Assembly (NCBI RefSeq): GCF_014526325.1
Contig: NZ_JACNMJ010000007.1
Location: 62,001 to 126,000, forward strand
Origin: Psychroserpens algicola
GTDB taxonomy: Bacteria; Bacteroidota; Bacteroidia; Flavobacteriales; Flavobacteriaceae
Direction of reading: 5' to 3'
Length of the DNA stretch: 64,000 nt
Positions 8,400 to 17,087 of the stretch are shown one piece after another. A model generated the notes under the pieces. The model did no database searches and was not told the DNA's origin. It saw only the letters and a program-made list of their open reading frames with translations. Each line of letters starts with the position of its first letter. The stretch's first letter is position 1. Position numbers and translations under genes: made by a program.

Positions 8400-10898
8400 T
8401 TCCTCTCTAAAGAATATAGCATTCATTAATAACTTGTTTGTTCCGTACCAAAAGGCTCTAAAATTTGTGTTATCTGTAAAGGCAACAACGCGCCCTTGAC
8501 CTAAACGTTTTGAAGCATAAGGAACCGTTAAAGCCAAACTATCCAAATTAGGTTTAGAAATATAGCCACTCAACAAAGGGTTTTTACTATACCTGATAGG
8601 ATTGTTATAGCTTTGCTTGTCAGGATTCATGTACATTGTATTGTTTCTGAAAAGCGCTATTTTTTCATTTTTGTAGCCGAAATTAACGGGGTGTGAGCGG
8701 TCTATGTCAGCTTCAAAAATAGCACCTCCAACAACTTGTGCGCCTCTAAAGTCGCCACGCTGTTCGAATGAAATGTTTTTAGCTGTAAGTTCCATTTTTT
8801 TGAAATCTAATTTGATAAATTTATTTGAATTCAACCAATTTAAGGCACTGCGATATCCAATCAATGTACCTCCATTTTGAACCCATTGCTTGAGGTCTTT
8901 TGCTACAGAAGCATTAGGAGAACCGCTAGGCAAAATAATTGTATTATAACGACTTAAATCAACTCTACTCAACGATCTGGTGTCTAGCTTTGTCAAACGC
9001 ATATCATAGCGTTGGTCAAATAAGTGCCAGATTTCTCCAGCATCGTAACTTCTAATGCCATCACCGACTATTAGTGCCACTTTGGGTTGTTCTAAAGATC
9101 TAAATTGATTACTTCCTAAGTCGATACCTTGCGTTAATCCTGTAGCAACAGCATCAATATTGATATGACTGTCTTTAGCTACATCTTGTAAAAAGCGATA
9201 AAGGTCTTCAGGTGATTTATTCTGATTTTGAACCGGAATCAAGATTGTTCCGTAGTCATAGGATTTACCATTTGTACTAAATTGTTTCATCCCAACTTTG
9301 GCACGTAAACCAGATTCTAAAATTGCGTTTAGTGCTTTAGGCGAATAATATTCATGCCATTCCATCAGGTAAGCATAATTGCTTTTGGATGATACTGTGC
9401 CAGTTTTCATACTCAGACTTTCAACTTTCGTACCTGCGTTAGATGTTGAAACACCTTCAGAATAGTCTAATCCGAATGCTAACGGAAAAGTCCAAGCCGA
9501 TACATCATAAAACAAGCTATCTTGAAAAGTTGTCCGTTTTTCAAACATGGCATTGATTAAGCGTGTATTTTTCTGATTTTTTGGAATGATAAATGCGTAG
9601 CCTTTTTTAAATCGTTTTCCGTTGCTGGTAAAATCGCTTTTAAGTTCATGAAAATCGATGTGCTGACGTTCTAATATTTCAGCTAAATGATAGGTTTTAG
9701 CAGCATCTTTTTCATCTCCGAATACGATAGCTTTTCCATTTTCTTTACTGGCCTCGTTTCTCGCATTTTTATAAAAGTCATGTTGGTAATTAAGAATGTC
9801 TTCGCGCATGCCTTTTGCAGCTTCTAATGTGGATAGTGCAGCAGTAAATTGATTGCGAATGGTAAAAGGGAAGGTCAAAATGCCGTTATCGCTCTCTTGA
9901 ATATGTCCGCGAGAACTGGCCTGTTCAAAAAGAATTCCAATACCTCCGTTTATGTCGGGAAAAGTAGATCCTTTTCCGTAGTAAAAATCATCAAAACTTT
10001 CTTCGGTATAATACAGCGAACCAATTTTATCTAAGGCTTTGGCGTGATAATTTCCAATATTTTTAGTGAGTTCCTGATTGAGTTTTGGTGTAAGTGGATG
10101 AGTTCGGGACGGAATTCCTGGTTGAAAAAAGAAACTGGCATTAGTGCCCATTTCATGGTGGTCGGTTAAGATATTAGGTAGCCATTTATGAAAACTTGCA
10201 ATGCGAGCACGAGACTCTGGTAATTGTACAGGAAGCCAATCACGATTCATATCAAACCAATAATGATTTGTTCGCCCTCCTGGCCAAACTTCCTGGTACT
10301 CTCTGTCATTTGGATCTGGATTTAAGTTTTCGCTTTTATTGGTGTTTGCCCAATATGCAAAACGTTGTAATCCATCAGGATTTAATGAAGGGTCAAATAA
10401 TATGACGGTTTGGTCCAGTAAATCGGTGACATCTTTGCTTTCTGCTGCTGCCAGATGATAAGCTGCTAATAGCGCAGCATTGGAACCGCTTGGCTCATTT
10501 CCGTGAATTGAAAACCCTTGATACACGACTATAGGCATATCACTTGTATTGACTGAGTTATTTTCAGTAGAAGCTATATGGGATTGTCTGATTTGTTCAA
10601 GGTTGCTGTGGTTTTTAGGGGATGTTATGGTGAGTAGAAGTAGAGGTCTGCCTTCATAAGTTGTGCCTCTGTTTTCTATAGTAATTCTATTAGAAGCAGT
10701 GGCTAATGCTTGCATGTATTGTACAAGTTTGTCGTGTGTTATATGCCATTCTCCAACATCGTGACCTATGACAGATTGAGGTGTTGGAATACTTTTGTTA
10801 TAGGTTGTGTTTTGCGGAAGGTAATACGATAAATCTGTTTGTGTTTGTGCATTTAAGTTTAAAATACTAAGTGCAAGTAGAAGGATAGTTAGTCTCAT
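8394..10898 (-). CDS. Secreted M14-family zinc carboxypeptidase
   Basis: An 834-residue protein with a signal peptide (MRLTILLLALSILNLNAQ). The M14 catalytic domain (about residues 35-370) shows the zinc motif H132-G-N-E135 in IHGNEPSGSN, the DPSLNPDG segment, the third ligand in TDHHEMG, and a late Glu in GILFEQASSRG that fits the general base. The last ~400 residues include a glutamine-amidotransferase-like stretch (VALIVGDGIRSYDAGEIWHLFDQRYDMRL and IILPSGS), usual for this large Bacteroidota group. It cleaves peptides in the periplasm or outside the cell; specificity is unknown. It overlaps the convergent acyltransferase by 6 nt with no terminator between them. Confidence 0.85.
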   Translation of the reverse strand: MRLTILLLALSILNLNAQTQTDLSYYLPQNTTYNKSIPTPQSVIGHDVGEWHITHDKLVQYMQALATASNRITIENRGTTYEGRPLLLLTITSPKNHSNLEQIRQSHIASTENNSVNTSDMPIVVYQGFSIHGNEPSGSNAALLAAYHLAAAESKDVTDLLDQTVILFDPSLNPDGLQRFAYWANTNKSENLNPDPNDREYQEVWPGGRTNHYWFDMNRDWLPVQLPESRARIASFHKWLPNILTDHHEMGTNASFFFQPGIPSRTHPLTPKLNQELTKNIGNYHAKALDKIGSLYYTEESFDDFYYGKGSTFPDINGGIGILFEQASSRGHIQESDNGILTFPFTIRNQFTAALSTLEAAKGMREDILNYQHDFYKNARNEASKENGKAIVFGDEKDAAKTYHLAEILERQHIDFHELKSDFTSNGKRFKKGYAFIIPKNQKNTRLINAMFEKRTTFQDSLFYDVSAWTFPLAFGLDYSEGVSTSNAGTKVESLSMKTGTVSSKSNYAYLMEWHEYYSPKALNAILESGLRAKVGMKQFSTNGKSYDYGTILIPVQNQNKSPEDLYRFLQDVAKDSHINIDAVATGLTQGIDLGSNQFRSLEQPKVALIVGDGIRSYDAGEIWHLFDQRYDMRLTKLDTRSLSRVDLSRYNTIILPSGSPNASVAKDLKQWVQNGGTLIGYRSALNWLNSNKFIKLDFKKMELTAKNISFEQRGDFRGAQVVGGAIFEADIDRSHPVNFGYKNEKIALFRNNTMYMNPDKQSYNNPIRYSKNPLLSGYISKPNLDSLALTVPYASKRLGQGRVVAFTDNTNFRAFWYGTNKLLMNAIFFREEL

Positions 10899-10920
10899 AT
10901 CAAAATGTTGATTAGACTAT

Positions 10921-10958
10921 AAAAATAAAAAAACCGCTACTCATAAAGTAACGGTTTT
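10921..10958 (-). terminator. Intrinsic terminator of the PUR-family gene
   Basis: An 11-bp stem with one mismatch (10930-10940 with 10948-10958) and a 7-nt loop. On the minus strand it is followed by a long T run (the plus-strand A run at 10921-10933). It lies just after the stop of the minus-strand gene at 10983. Confidence 0.75.
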
Positions 10959-10982
10959 GTATAATTTAACACAAGTGAAGAT

Positions 10983-11384
10983 TTATATGTCTTCAAAGTT
11001 GATGTCTGTAAATTTCTCTGCAGAATCAGAATCGCTAATTGATTCTCCGCCTTCGGCAAGATCATTATTAGATGAATAGTCTTCTTTTTTGAAATCTTTT
11101 TGATGGCGTTCACTAATTACTTCGTCTCCCTTTTCAGCAATTATATAATCTGTCATTTCTCTTAAAATCTCATTAAACTCAGAGAAATCTTCTTTGTATA
11201 AATAGATTTTATGCTTTTTGTAATGAAACGATCCATCGTCGTTAGTAAACTTTTTGCTTTCTGTAATGGTAAGGTAATAGTCTCCAGCTTTAGTCGCTCT
11301 TACATCAAAAAAGTAGGTTCGTCTTCCTGCTCGTAATACTTTTGAGAAAATTTCCTCTTTCTCCATCATTCCGTGATCACTCAT
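10983..11384 (-). CDS. PUR family DNA/RNA-binding protein (DUF3276)
   Basis: A 133-residue protein whose first ~95 residues form a PUR repeat (EEIFSKVLRAGRRTYFFDVRATKAGDYYLTITESKKF), followed by an acidic low-complexity tail (GGESISDSDSAEKFTDINFEDI). This is the usual length and layout of the Bacteroidota PUR/DUF3276 family, cytoplasmic nucleic-acid-binding proteins with no clear assigned role. The start may be Met1 or Met6/Met7; Met1 is taken because the frame is in-line with the expected N-terminus. It is downstream of the ABC exporter on the same strand with a 72-nt gap. Confidence 0.85.
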   Translation of the reverse strand: MSDHGMMEKEEIFSKVLRAGRRTYFFDVRATKAGDYYLTITESKKFTNDDGSFHYKKHKIYLYKEDFSEFNEILREMTDYIIAEKGDEVISERHQKDFKKEDYSSNNDLAEGGESISDSDSAEKFTDINFEDI

Positions 11385-11456
11385 AGCTAATTCTTTAAAT
11401 TTTTGTTTGATTGTGCATCAAAAATCTAAAAAAAAAGATTAGTAAGCAACAAATAA

Positions 11457-13211
11457 CTATAATTCTTTTGTGCTGAGTTGTTTCAAGTAAAGCGCTTTGT
11501 AGTACCCATCGGTGTTAACTAAGGTTTCATGTGTGCCATCTTGAATAATTTTACCATCTTCAAGAACTATAATCTTATCAGCATCCTTTGCTGAAGACAC
11601 ACGATGGCTTACTATAATGGTTGTTTTTCCTTTAGAAATTTCACGTAAACTCTTCAATATTTTTTCTTCAGTTTCGGTGTCAACTGCAGACAAGCAATCA
11701 TCAAAGAGCATGATTTCAGGTTTTTTTATAATGGCTCTAGCAATAGAAATTCGTTGTTTTTGTCCGCCAGATAATGTAATGCCACGTTCGCCTAATTTGG
11801 TTTGATAACCTTTGCTGAATTTTTTGATGTTTTTATGAACATCGGCATTTTTGGCTGCAGTAATGATATCTTCTTCAGAAGCATCTTCCTTTCCAAATTT
11901 GATGTTATTTTCAATGGTGTCAGAAAATAAAAATGCATCTTGAGGGACATAGCCTATATGGTCTCTTAAACTCTTGAGATGCACCTGGTCAATTTTAACA
12001 CCATCAATTGATATATGTCCTTCTTGAACATCATAAAGACGTCCGATTAAATCTAATATTGTCGATTTTCCTGAGCCAGTTTTCCCTAAAATAGCTAAAG
12101 TTTCCCCTTTTTTAAGTGAGAAGCTAACATTGTCTAATGCTTTAATATTAGTGTCAGGATAAATGTAAGTTACATTATCAAAAACGATATTTCCATCAAT
12201 TTGAGAAGGCGTTGCATTAAGGTTTTTAATTTCAGGCTCTTGTTTCAAAAATTCATTAATTCGTTTTTGAGATGCTTCAGCTTGTTGCACCAAATTTGTA
12301 ACCCAACCAACAGTTGCAACTGGCCATGTGAGCATATTAACATAAATTAAAAACTCGGCAATTGTTCCGATTTCTTCAATTTCACCATTGATGTATTGCA
12401 TTCCTCCAATGTAAGCAACCAAAATATTACTGATACCTATTAAAAGGATCATAGATGGAAAAAATAAAGCCTGCACCTTTGTTAAATCGATTTGCTTTTG
12501 TTTGCTGGTTTCAGATAGCGTATTAAACTCATCATTATTACTGGCTTCTATGCCGTAGGATTTGATGACCGAAATCCCGCTAAACGACTCTTGAGTATAG
12601 GCAGACAAATGCGATAAATACTCCTGTACGATTCTACTGCGTTTGTTAATGATTCGACTTAATTTATAAATAATGAATGATAATACAGGTAAAGGTAAAA
12701 CAGTGTAGAGTGTTAATTTAGGAGCAACACTTAGCATGTATATAAGCGCAACAACAAATAGTGTAATGGTATTTATGGTGTACATAATTGCTGGTCCGCA
12801 ATACATACGAACTTTGGTGACATCCTCACTAATTCTATTCATTAAATCGCCTGTTCTATTAGATTTATAGAAATTGAGCGATAGGTTTTGATATTGTCGA
12901 TACACTTCATTTTTAAGGTCGTACTCGATGTAACGAGAGACATTAATGATGGTTTGGCGCATTAAAAAAGTAAAAATACCTGTCACTATTGCTGCTCCTA
13001 TAATATACAAAATGTATAGAGTAAGCAGTTCTCTAAAAACTGTTTCGGTAATTTCATTTTTGTAAGCTTTAGATATTACTGTAATGGCTTTACCTAAAAA
13101 CCTTGGCATAAATAGAGCAAATATCTTAGAACAAATCGTTATTAATATTCCAAACAAAAGTCTATAACGATACTTGTAGAAGTATTTGTTAATGTGTTTT
13201 AGTTCTTTCAT
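11457..13211 (-). CDS. ABC exporter, fused membrane and ATPase domains
   Basis: A 584-residue half-transporter of the MsbA/Mdl kind. Six helices lie within about residues 15-310, and the ATPase domain spans about 340-575. Walker A is GKTGSGKST (376-384), the signature is LSGGQKQR (480-487) and Walker B is IMLFDDCLSAVD (500-511). The residue after the Walker B Asp, normally the catalytic Glu, is Asp here (FDD). This is seen in the degenerate site of heterodimeric exporters, but no partner half-transporter is adjacent. The substrate is unknown (lipid, drug or peptide). Divergent from leucine dehydrogenase. Confidence 0.88.
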   Translation of the reverse strand: MKELKHINKYFYKYRYRLLFGILITICSKIFALFMPRFLGKAITVISKAYKNEITETVFRELLTLYILYIIGAAIVTGIFTFLMRQTIINVSRYIEYDLKNEVYRQYQNLSLNFYKSNRTGDLMNRISEDVTKVRMYCGPAIMYTINTITLFVVALIYMLSVAPKLTLYTVLPLPVLSFIIYKLSRIINKRSRIVQEYLSHLSAYTQESFSGISVIKSYGIEASNNDEFNTLSETSKQKQIDLTKVQALFFPSMILLIGISNILVAYIGGMQYINGEIEEIGTIAEFLIYVNMLTWPVATVGWVTNLVQQAEASQKRINEFLKQEPEIKNLNATPSQIDGNIVFDNVTYIYPDTNIKALDNVSFSLKKGETLAILGKTGSGKSTILDLIGRLYDVQEGHISIDGVKIDQVHLKSLRDHIGYVPQDAFLFSDTIENNIKFGKEDASEEDIITAAKNADVHKNIKKFSKGYQTKLGERGITLSGGQKQRISIARAIIKKPEIMLFDDCLSAVDTETEEKILKSLREISKGKTTIIVSHRVSSAKDADKIIVLEDGKIIQDGTHETLVNTDGYYKALYLKQLSTKEL

Positions 13212-13263
13212 CCATTTTTTTGAGGCTTGATATTTAGCAATTTGTTATTTTAACTAACTTATT

Positions 13264-13295
13264 TTTGCTAATACTCCAATATTCATTTATTTTTG
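13264..13295 (+). promoter_or_regulatory. Promoter of leucine dehydrogenase
   Basis: TTTG at 13264-13267 and TATTTTTG at 13288-13295, separated by 20 bp, match the Bacteroidota primary-sigma consensus (-33 TTTG, -7 TAnnTTTG). The predicted start of transcription is about 40 nt before the ATG. Confidence 0.75.
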
Positions 13296-13343
13296 CACGC
13301 TATTTTACATATAATGAAAAATAGATTCTAAATCTAAATTCGA

Positions 13344-14447
13344 ATGACATCAGATGTTATAAGTTCTAAAGAACTCTCAAAAGTTGACCCGGTTTTCGGG
13401 CAATTATCTTTTGATAATCACGAGCAAATCGTTTTTTGCAACGACAAAGATACTGGTTTAAAAGCAATAATTGGTATTCATAACACAGTTTTGGGACCTG
13501 CTTTAGGAGGAACAAGAATGTGGAATTATAATAATGAATGGGAAGCCTTAAATGACGTGTTGCGATTATCTCGCGGAATGACATTTAAATCTGCAATAAC
13601 AGGACTAAATTTAGGTGGTGGAAAAGCTGTTATTATTGGTGATGCAAAAACACAAAAAACTCCTGAGCTTATGCGAAAGTTTGGTGAGTTTGTACATTCA
13701 TTAAGCGGACGCTATATTACTGCCGAAGATGTAGGTATGGCAACCGAGGATATGGATACGGTTAGAGAAGTGACACCTTATGTTACAGGTATATCAGAAA
13801 GTAAAGGTGGTGCAGGTAATCCTTCTCCAATTACAGCCTATGGTGTGTTTATGGGAATGAAAGCTGCAGCCAAATTTAAATACGGAAGCGATATTTTAGA
13901 AGATAAGTCGGTTTTCGTACAAGGAATCGGACATGTAGGAGAATCTCTTGTAGAACATTTAATGAATGAAGGCGCTAGAGTCACTATTGCAGATATTAAT
14001 CAAGAGCGATTAGAAGAAGTTCGAGCTAAATATGACGTTACGATCTACGGTGGACAAGATATTTATAGTGAACCTATGGATATTTATGCACCTTGTGCCT
14101 TAGGAGCGACCATAAACGATGATACAATCAATAAGTTACAAGCTTATATTATTGCTGGAGCCGCTAACAATCAATTAGCAGATGAAGTAAAACATGGTAA
14201 AATGTTACAGGATAAAGGCATATTATATGCTCCTGATTTCTTGATTAATGCTGGTGGAATTATCAATGTATATGCAGAATTAGAAAACTACGACAAGCAG
14301 GAAATTATTCGTAAAACTGAAAATATTTACAATACAACTTTAGAAATATTAGATCGTGCTAAAGCTAACAATTTAACTACAAATACAGCCGCATTGAGTA
14401 TTGCTAAAGAACGAATTGAAACAAGAAAACGAGAACAAGGTAAATAA
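13344..14447 (+). CDS. Leucine dehydrogenase (Glu/Leu/Phe/Val dehydrogenase)
   Basis: A 367-residue cytoplasmic enzyme of the amino-acid dehydrogenase family. The dimerisation/catalytic domain contains GPALGGTRMW and LNLGGGKAVIIGD (with the substrate-binding lysine), and the Rossmann domain starts at VFVQGIGHVGE. The length matches leucine/valine dehydrogenases (about 365) rather than the ~450 of glutamate dehydrogenase. It oxidatively deaminates branched-chain amino acids with NAD to keto acids and ammonia, feeding branched-chain fatty-acid synthesis or catabolism. It has its own promoter and is not in an operon with nusB, which has a separate -7 box downstream. Confidence 0.88.
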   Translation: MTSDVISSKELSKVDPVFGQLSFDNHEQIVFCNDKDTGLKAIIGIHNTVLGPALGGTRMWNYNNEWEALNDVLRLSRGMTFKSAITGLNLGGGKAVIIGDAKTQKTPELMRKFGEFVHSLSGRYITAEDVGMATEDMDTVREVTPYVTGISESKGGAGNPSPITAYGVFMGMKAAAKFKYGSDILEDKSVFVQGIGHVGESLVEHLMNEGARVTIADINQERLEEVRAKYDVTIYGGQDIYSEPMDIYAPCALGATINDDTINKLQAYIIAGAANNQLADEVKHGKMLQDKGILYAPDFLINAGGIINVYAELENYDKQEIIRKTENIYNTTLEILDRAKANNLTTNTAALSIAKERIETRKREQGK

Positions 14448-14490
14448 GATAAAATCATATTTAAATATTTTTATACCTTTAAAATAATAG

Positions 14491-14498
14491 TATTTTTG
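14491..14498 (+). promoter_or_regulatory. -7 promoter box of nusB
   Basis: TATTTTTG matches TAnnTTTG exactly, about 52 nt before the nusB ATG. No clear -33 TTTG is seen at the expected distance. Confidence 0.6.
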
Positions 14499-14550
14499 CA
14501 GAGCGAAAGTGTAAACCTTTCGCTTTGTTAATTTATAGCTCTTTGTAACC

Positions 14551-15495
14551 ATGTTAAACAGACGACACATTCGTATTAAAGTTATGCAAACACTTTACGC
14601 TTCAAAAGGCAGTGAAAGTGATAATATTAAAACCAACGAAAAGTTTTTACTTCAGAGTCTGAACAGCATGTACGATTTGTTTATAGCACAATTGTCGCTT
14701 CTCATTGAAGTGCATAAAAAAGCAAAAGACCATCAGGAGAAAACTCAAAAGAAGCTTCTTGCGACTAAAGAAGAGAAAAATCCTAATTCAAAATTTATCA
14801 ATAATGAAATATTGGTGATGCTAAGTACTAACGAAGCATTGCAAGAGTGTATTGAAGATCAAAAAGAGAATCTTTGGTATCTGGATTTTGAATATGTCGA
14901 TGTCATTTTTAAATCATTATTAGACAGCGATATTTATAAGCAGTATATGTCTACCAAAACCTCAACATTTAAAGAGGATAAGAATTTTGTTATTGATATG
15001 TTTACTGAAATCATTGCGCCAAATGATAAGCTTTATGATTATTTTGAAGATAAGCGAATCACATGGTTAGATGATCTTCCTGTAGTTAATACAGCCATAT
15101 TAAAGCTGTTGAAAAAAGTTAAGGTGTCTTCAGAAGGAAAGTTCTTTACACCAAAATTATTTAAGGATAACGAAGATCGTGACTTTGGTATCCACTTATT
15201 AAATAAGACCATTCTTAATCAAGCCGCTTTTTTAGAGGAAATTTCAGCAAAAACAAAAAACTGGGATGCTGAGCGTATCACACAAATTGATACTGTATTA
15301 ATGCAAATGGCTATTTGTGAATTTCAGAAATTTCCATCGATACCTGTGAAAGTAACTATTAATGAATATTTAGAAATCGCAAAAGAGTACTCTACACCAA
15401 AGAGTAGTAATTTTATAAATGGTATCCTAGATAAGATCGTTAAAGAATATACTTCAGAAGGTAAATTGAACAAAATTGGCAGAGGTTTGATGTAG
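14551..15495 (+). CDS. nusB: Transcription antitermination factor NusB
   Basis: A 314-residue protein. The C-terminal ~140 residues are the NusB helical domain (AILKLLKKV, LNKTILNQAAFLEEI, IDTVLMQMAICEFQKFPSIPVKVTINEYLEIAKEYSTPKSSNFINGILDKI), and the N-terminus begins with the family's RRHIRIKVMQTLYA. E. coli NusB is ~140 residues; the extra middle segment is usual in Bacteroidota. NusB binds boxA RNA with NusE and supports rRNA transcription. The gene is followed at 15624 by DUF1573 and yajC, a common Flavobacteriia order, but these have their own -7 box. Confidence 0.9.
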   Translation: MLNRRHIRIKVMQTLYASKGSESDNIKTNEKFLLQSLNSMYDLFIAQLSLLIEVHKKAKDHQEKTQKKLLATKEEKNPNSKFINNEILVMLSTNEALQECIEDQKENLWYLDFEYVDVIFKSLLDSDIYKQYMSTKTSTFKEDKNFVIDMFTEIIAPNDKLYDYFEDKRITWLDDLPVVNTAILKLLKKVKVSSEGKFFTPKLFKDNEDRDFGIHLLNKTILNQAAFLEEISAKTKNWDAERITQIDTVLMQMAICEFQKFPSIPVKVTINEYLEIAKEYSTPKSSNFINGILDKIVKEYTSEGKLNKIGRGLM

Positions 15496-15576
15496 GACTT
15501 TAGGTTTTATCAGCAATAGACTGTTAATGTTTTGTTTGAAAATGGGCTAAAAATTTTAATTAGATGAAATAATTAG

Positions 15577-15584
15577 TACATTTG
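15577..15584 (+). promoter_or_regulatory. -7 promoter box of the DUF1573-yajC unit
   Basis: TACATTTG fits TAnnTTTG, 40 nt before the DUF1573 start codon. Confidence 0.55.
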
Positions 15585-15623
15585 GCTTCTCGAATCAAAA
15601 CAAATATTTAAAAAATCATAGTA

Positions 15624-16121
15624 ATGAAAAAAGCAATTTTAGCGTTAAGCGCATTATGTTTAGTAGCTTTTACATCTTGTAAAGAAGATGCAACAAGCAA
15701 AATTAATCAAGACAACGTAGCAGCAGCTGCAGAAAGAGATGCAAGTGCTGCAGATTTTCCAGTGATTACTTTTGAAGAAACTGAGCATGATTTTGGAACT
15801 ATCGTTAACGGTACTCCAGTAGAAACTAAATTCAAATACACAAACACAGGAAAAACACCTTTAGTAGTAAGTAACATCAAGAGTACTTGCGGATGTACTG
15901 TACCATCAGATTGGAATAGAGATCCTTTAGCTCCAGGTGAATCTGCTGAGTTTACAGTAAAATTTAATGGTAAAGGTTCTAACCAAGTTCAAAAGTCAAT
16001 CACTTTAACAACGAATACTGAAAAGGGTTCTGAAATAGTGAAGATTAAAGCTTTTGTTGAGCCAGATCCAAACGCAGCAGCTCAAAAAGCTGGTAAAGCT
16101 GCAATTAAATCTGTAAAGTAA
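15624..16121 (+). CDS. DUF1573 lipoprotein
   Basis: A 165-residue lipoprotein with lipobox FTSC and acylated Cys19. The DUF1573 domain (about residues 45-140) is an Ig/ASPM-like beta sandwich recognisable from EHDFGTIVNGTPVETKFKYTN, the SNIKSTCGCTVP cysteine loop and PGESAEFTVKFN. The family is abundant in Bacteroidota and predicted to sit in the periplasm; its function is not established. It is 4 nt upstream of yajC, so the two are co-transcribed and probably translationally coupled. The lysine-rich tail (KAGKAAIKSVK) is short and unstructured. Confidence 0.88.
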   Translation: MKKAILALSALCLVAFTSCKEDATSKINQDNVAAAAERDASAADFPVITFEETEHDFGTIVNGTPVETKFKYTNTGKTPLVVSNIKSTCGCTVPSDWNRDPLAPGESAEFTVKFNGKGSNQVQKSITLTTNTEKGSEIVKIKAFVEPDPNAAAQKAGKAAIKSVK

Positions 16122-16125
16122 TTTT

Positions 16126-16416
16126 ATGGGTTCAATTGGAGATTTTTTGCCTTTTATAGCCATGTTTGCAGTGGTGTATTTCTTTATGATAGCACCACAG
16201 ATGAAACGTGCTAAACAAGAAAAAGCATTTGCAGCTGAGTTAAAAAGAGGCGATAAAGTTGTAACTAAAAGCGGTATGCACGGAAAAATTGTTGACCTTA
16301 ACGATAAGGACAATAGTTGTGTTATCGAGACACTTGCTGGAAAAATTAAGTTTGAACGTTCTGCTATTTCTATGGAAATAAGTAAGAAATTAAACGCTCC
16401 TGCAACTGTAAAATAG
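16126..16416 (+). CDS. yajC: Preprotein translocase subunit YajC
   Basis: A 96-residue protein with one N-terminal membrane helix (FLPFIAMFAVVYFFMIAPQ) followed by the conserved PQMKRAKQEKAF and GDKVVTKSGMHGKIVDL segments of YajC. The length is typical. YajC associates with SecDF and assists Sec-dependent export at the inner membrane. It is the last gene of the DUF1573-yajC unit, closed by a strong terminator 24 nt after the stop. Confidence 0.92.
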   Translation: MGSIGDFLPFIAMFAVVYFFMIAPQMKRAKQEKAFAAELKRGDKVVTKSGMHGKIVDLNDKDNSCVIETLAGKIKFERSAISMEISKKLNAPATVK

Positions 16417-16439
16417 AATTTAAATACTATCTTAAAAAA

Positions 16440-16470
16440 ACTCCGAAAGCATTTCTTTCGGAGTTTTTTT
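16440..16470 (+). terminator. Intrinsic terminator after yajC
   Basis: A 9-10-bp stem (16441-16449 with 16455-16463) and a 5-nt loop, flanked by an A run on the left and seven T on the right. It can act on both strands and so may also end the convergent YdeI-like gene. Confidence 0.88.
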
Positions 16471-16481
16471 ATGTTTTACAA

Positions 16482-17081
16482 TCAGCAATTCTTGTATTTG
16501 TCATGCAAACCAATTCCTTGAATAATCATTGGTGTTATTTTTTCTAAACGTGATAGTTTGGTGGCCTCTCGTTTAGCTTCAGAAATATACTCGCAATACT
16601 CACGCTGTTTACCTGGAGTTAAAGCATTAAAGCTTGTGTCTAGAGTTGTGTTTGATTGTAATGCGGTTTTAAGTTCCTCCGGAATGACAACATCTTTAAC
16701 CTTTCGGGTAGGTTTTATTTCTTTGCCCAACCTTTGGTTTTCTATGGCTTCTTTTACATACGTTAAAACAGCAGTTTTATTGATGTCCGCCTTTGTTTCA
16801 AAACGCATTTGCCGTAAGGCTTTTGTTTTGTTTTCTTGAGCATTAATCAATAAGTTATGCTCATCTTTTAAAAATACGCCTTGGTGAAACCATAAACAAA
16901 AATGCTGTTTAAAAGCACCTATACCAAGAACATTTTTTCCGTTTAAACAATAGGTAGGCATACTCCATTTGACAGTTTCTTCAAGCTCGGTTGTATTGAT
17001 GATGTCTCTAAGTAATCTAAGTTCTTCTTCGTAATGTGGATTAGTCTCTATGTATTCTTCTACGGAATAAACTTTTTTCAT
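16482..17081 (-). CDS. YdeI/OmpD-associated family protein (DUF1801 + OmdA)
   Basis: A 199-residue cytoplasmic protein. The N-terminal half is DUF1801-like (LRDIINTTELEETVKWSMPTYCLNGKNVLGIGAFKQHFCLWFHQG) and the C-terminal half is the YdeI/OmdA domain (IPEELKTAL...FNALTPGKQREYCEYISEAKREATKLSRLEKI). Such proteins are linked to bacteriocin or peptide tolerance in some bacteria, but no mechanism is established. It starts 6 nt after pepT and is probably co-transcribed with it. A paralogue with an added CDGSH iron-sulfur motif lies at 43068; this copy stops at ...GLHDKYKNC and lacks that motif. Confidence 0.82.
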   Translation of the reverse strand: MKKVYSVEEYIETNPHYEEELRLLRDIINTTELEETVKWSMPTYCLNGKNVLGIGAFKQHFCLWFHQGVFLKDEHNLLINAQENKTKALRQMRFETKADINKTAVLTYVKEAIENQRLGKEIKPTRKVKDVVIPEELKTALQSNTTLDTSFNALTPGKQREYCEYISEAKREATKLSRLEKITPMIIQGIGLHDKYKNC

Positions 17082-17087
17082 TGGTCA

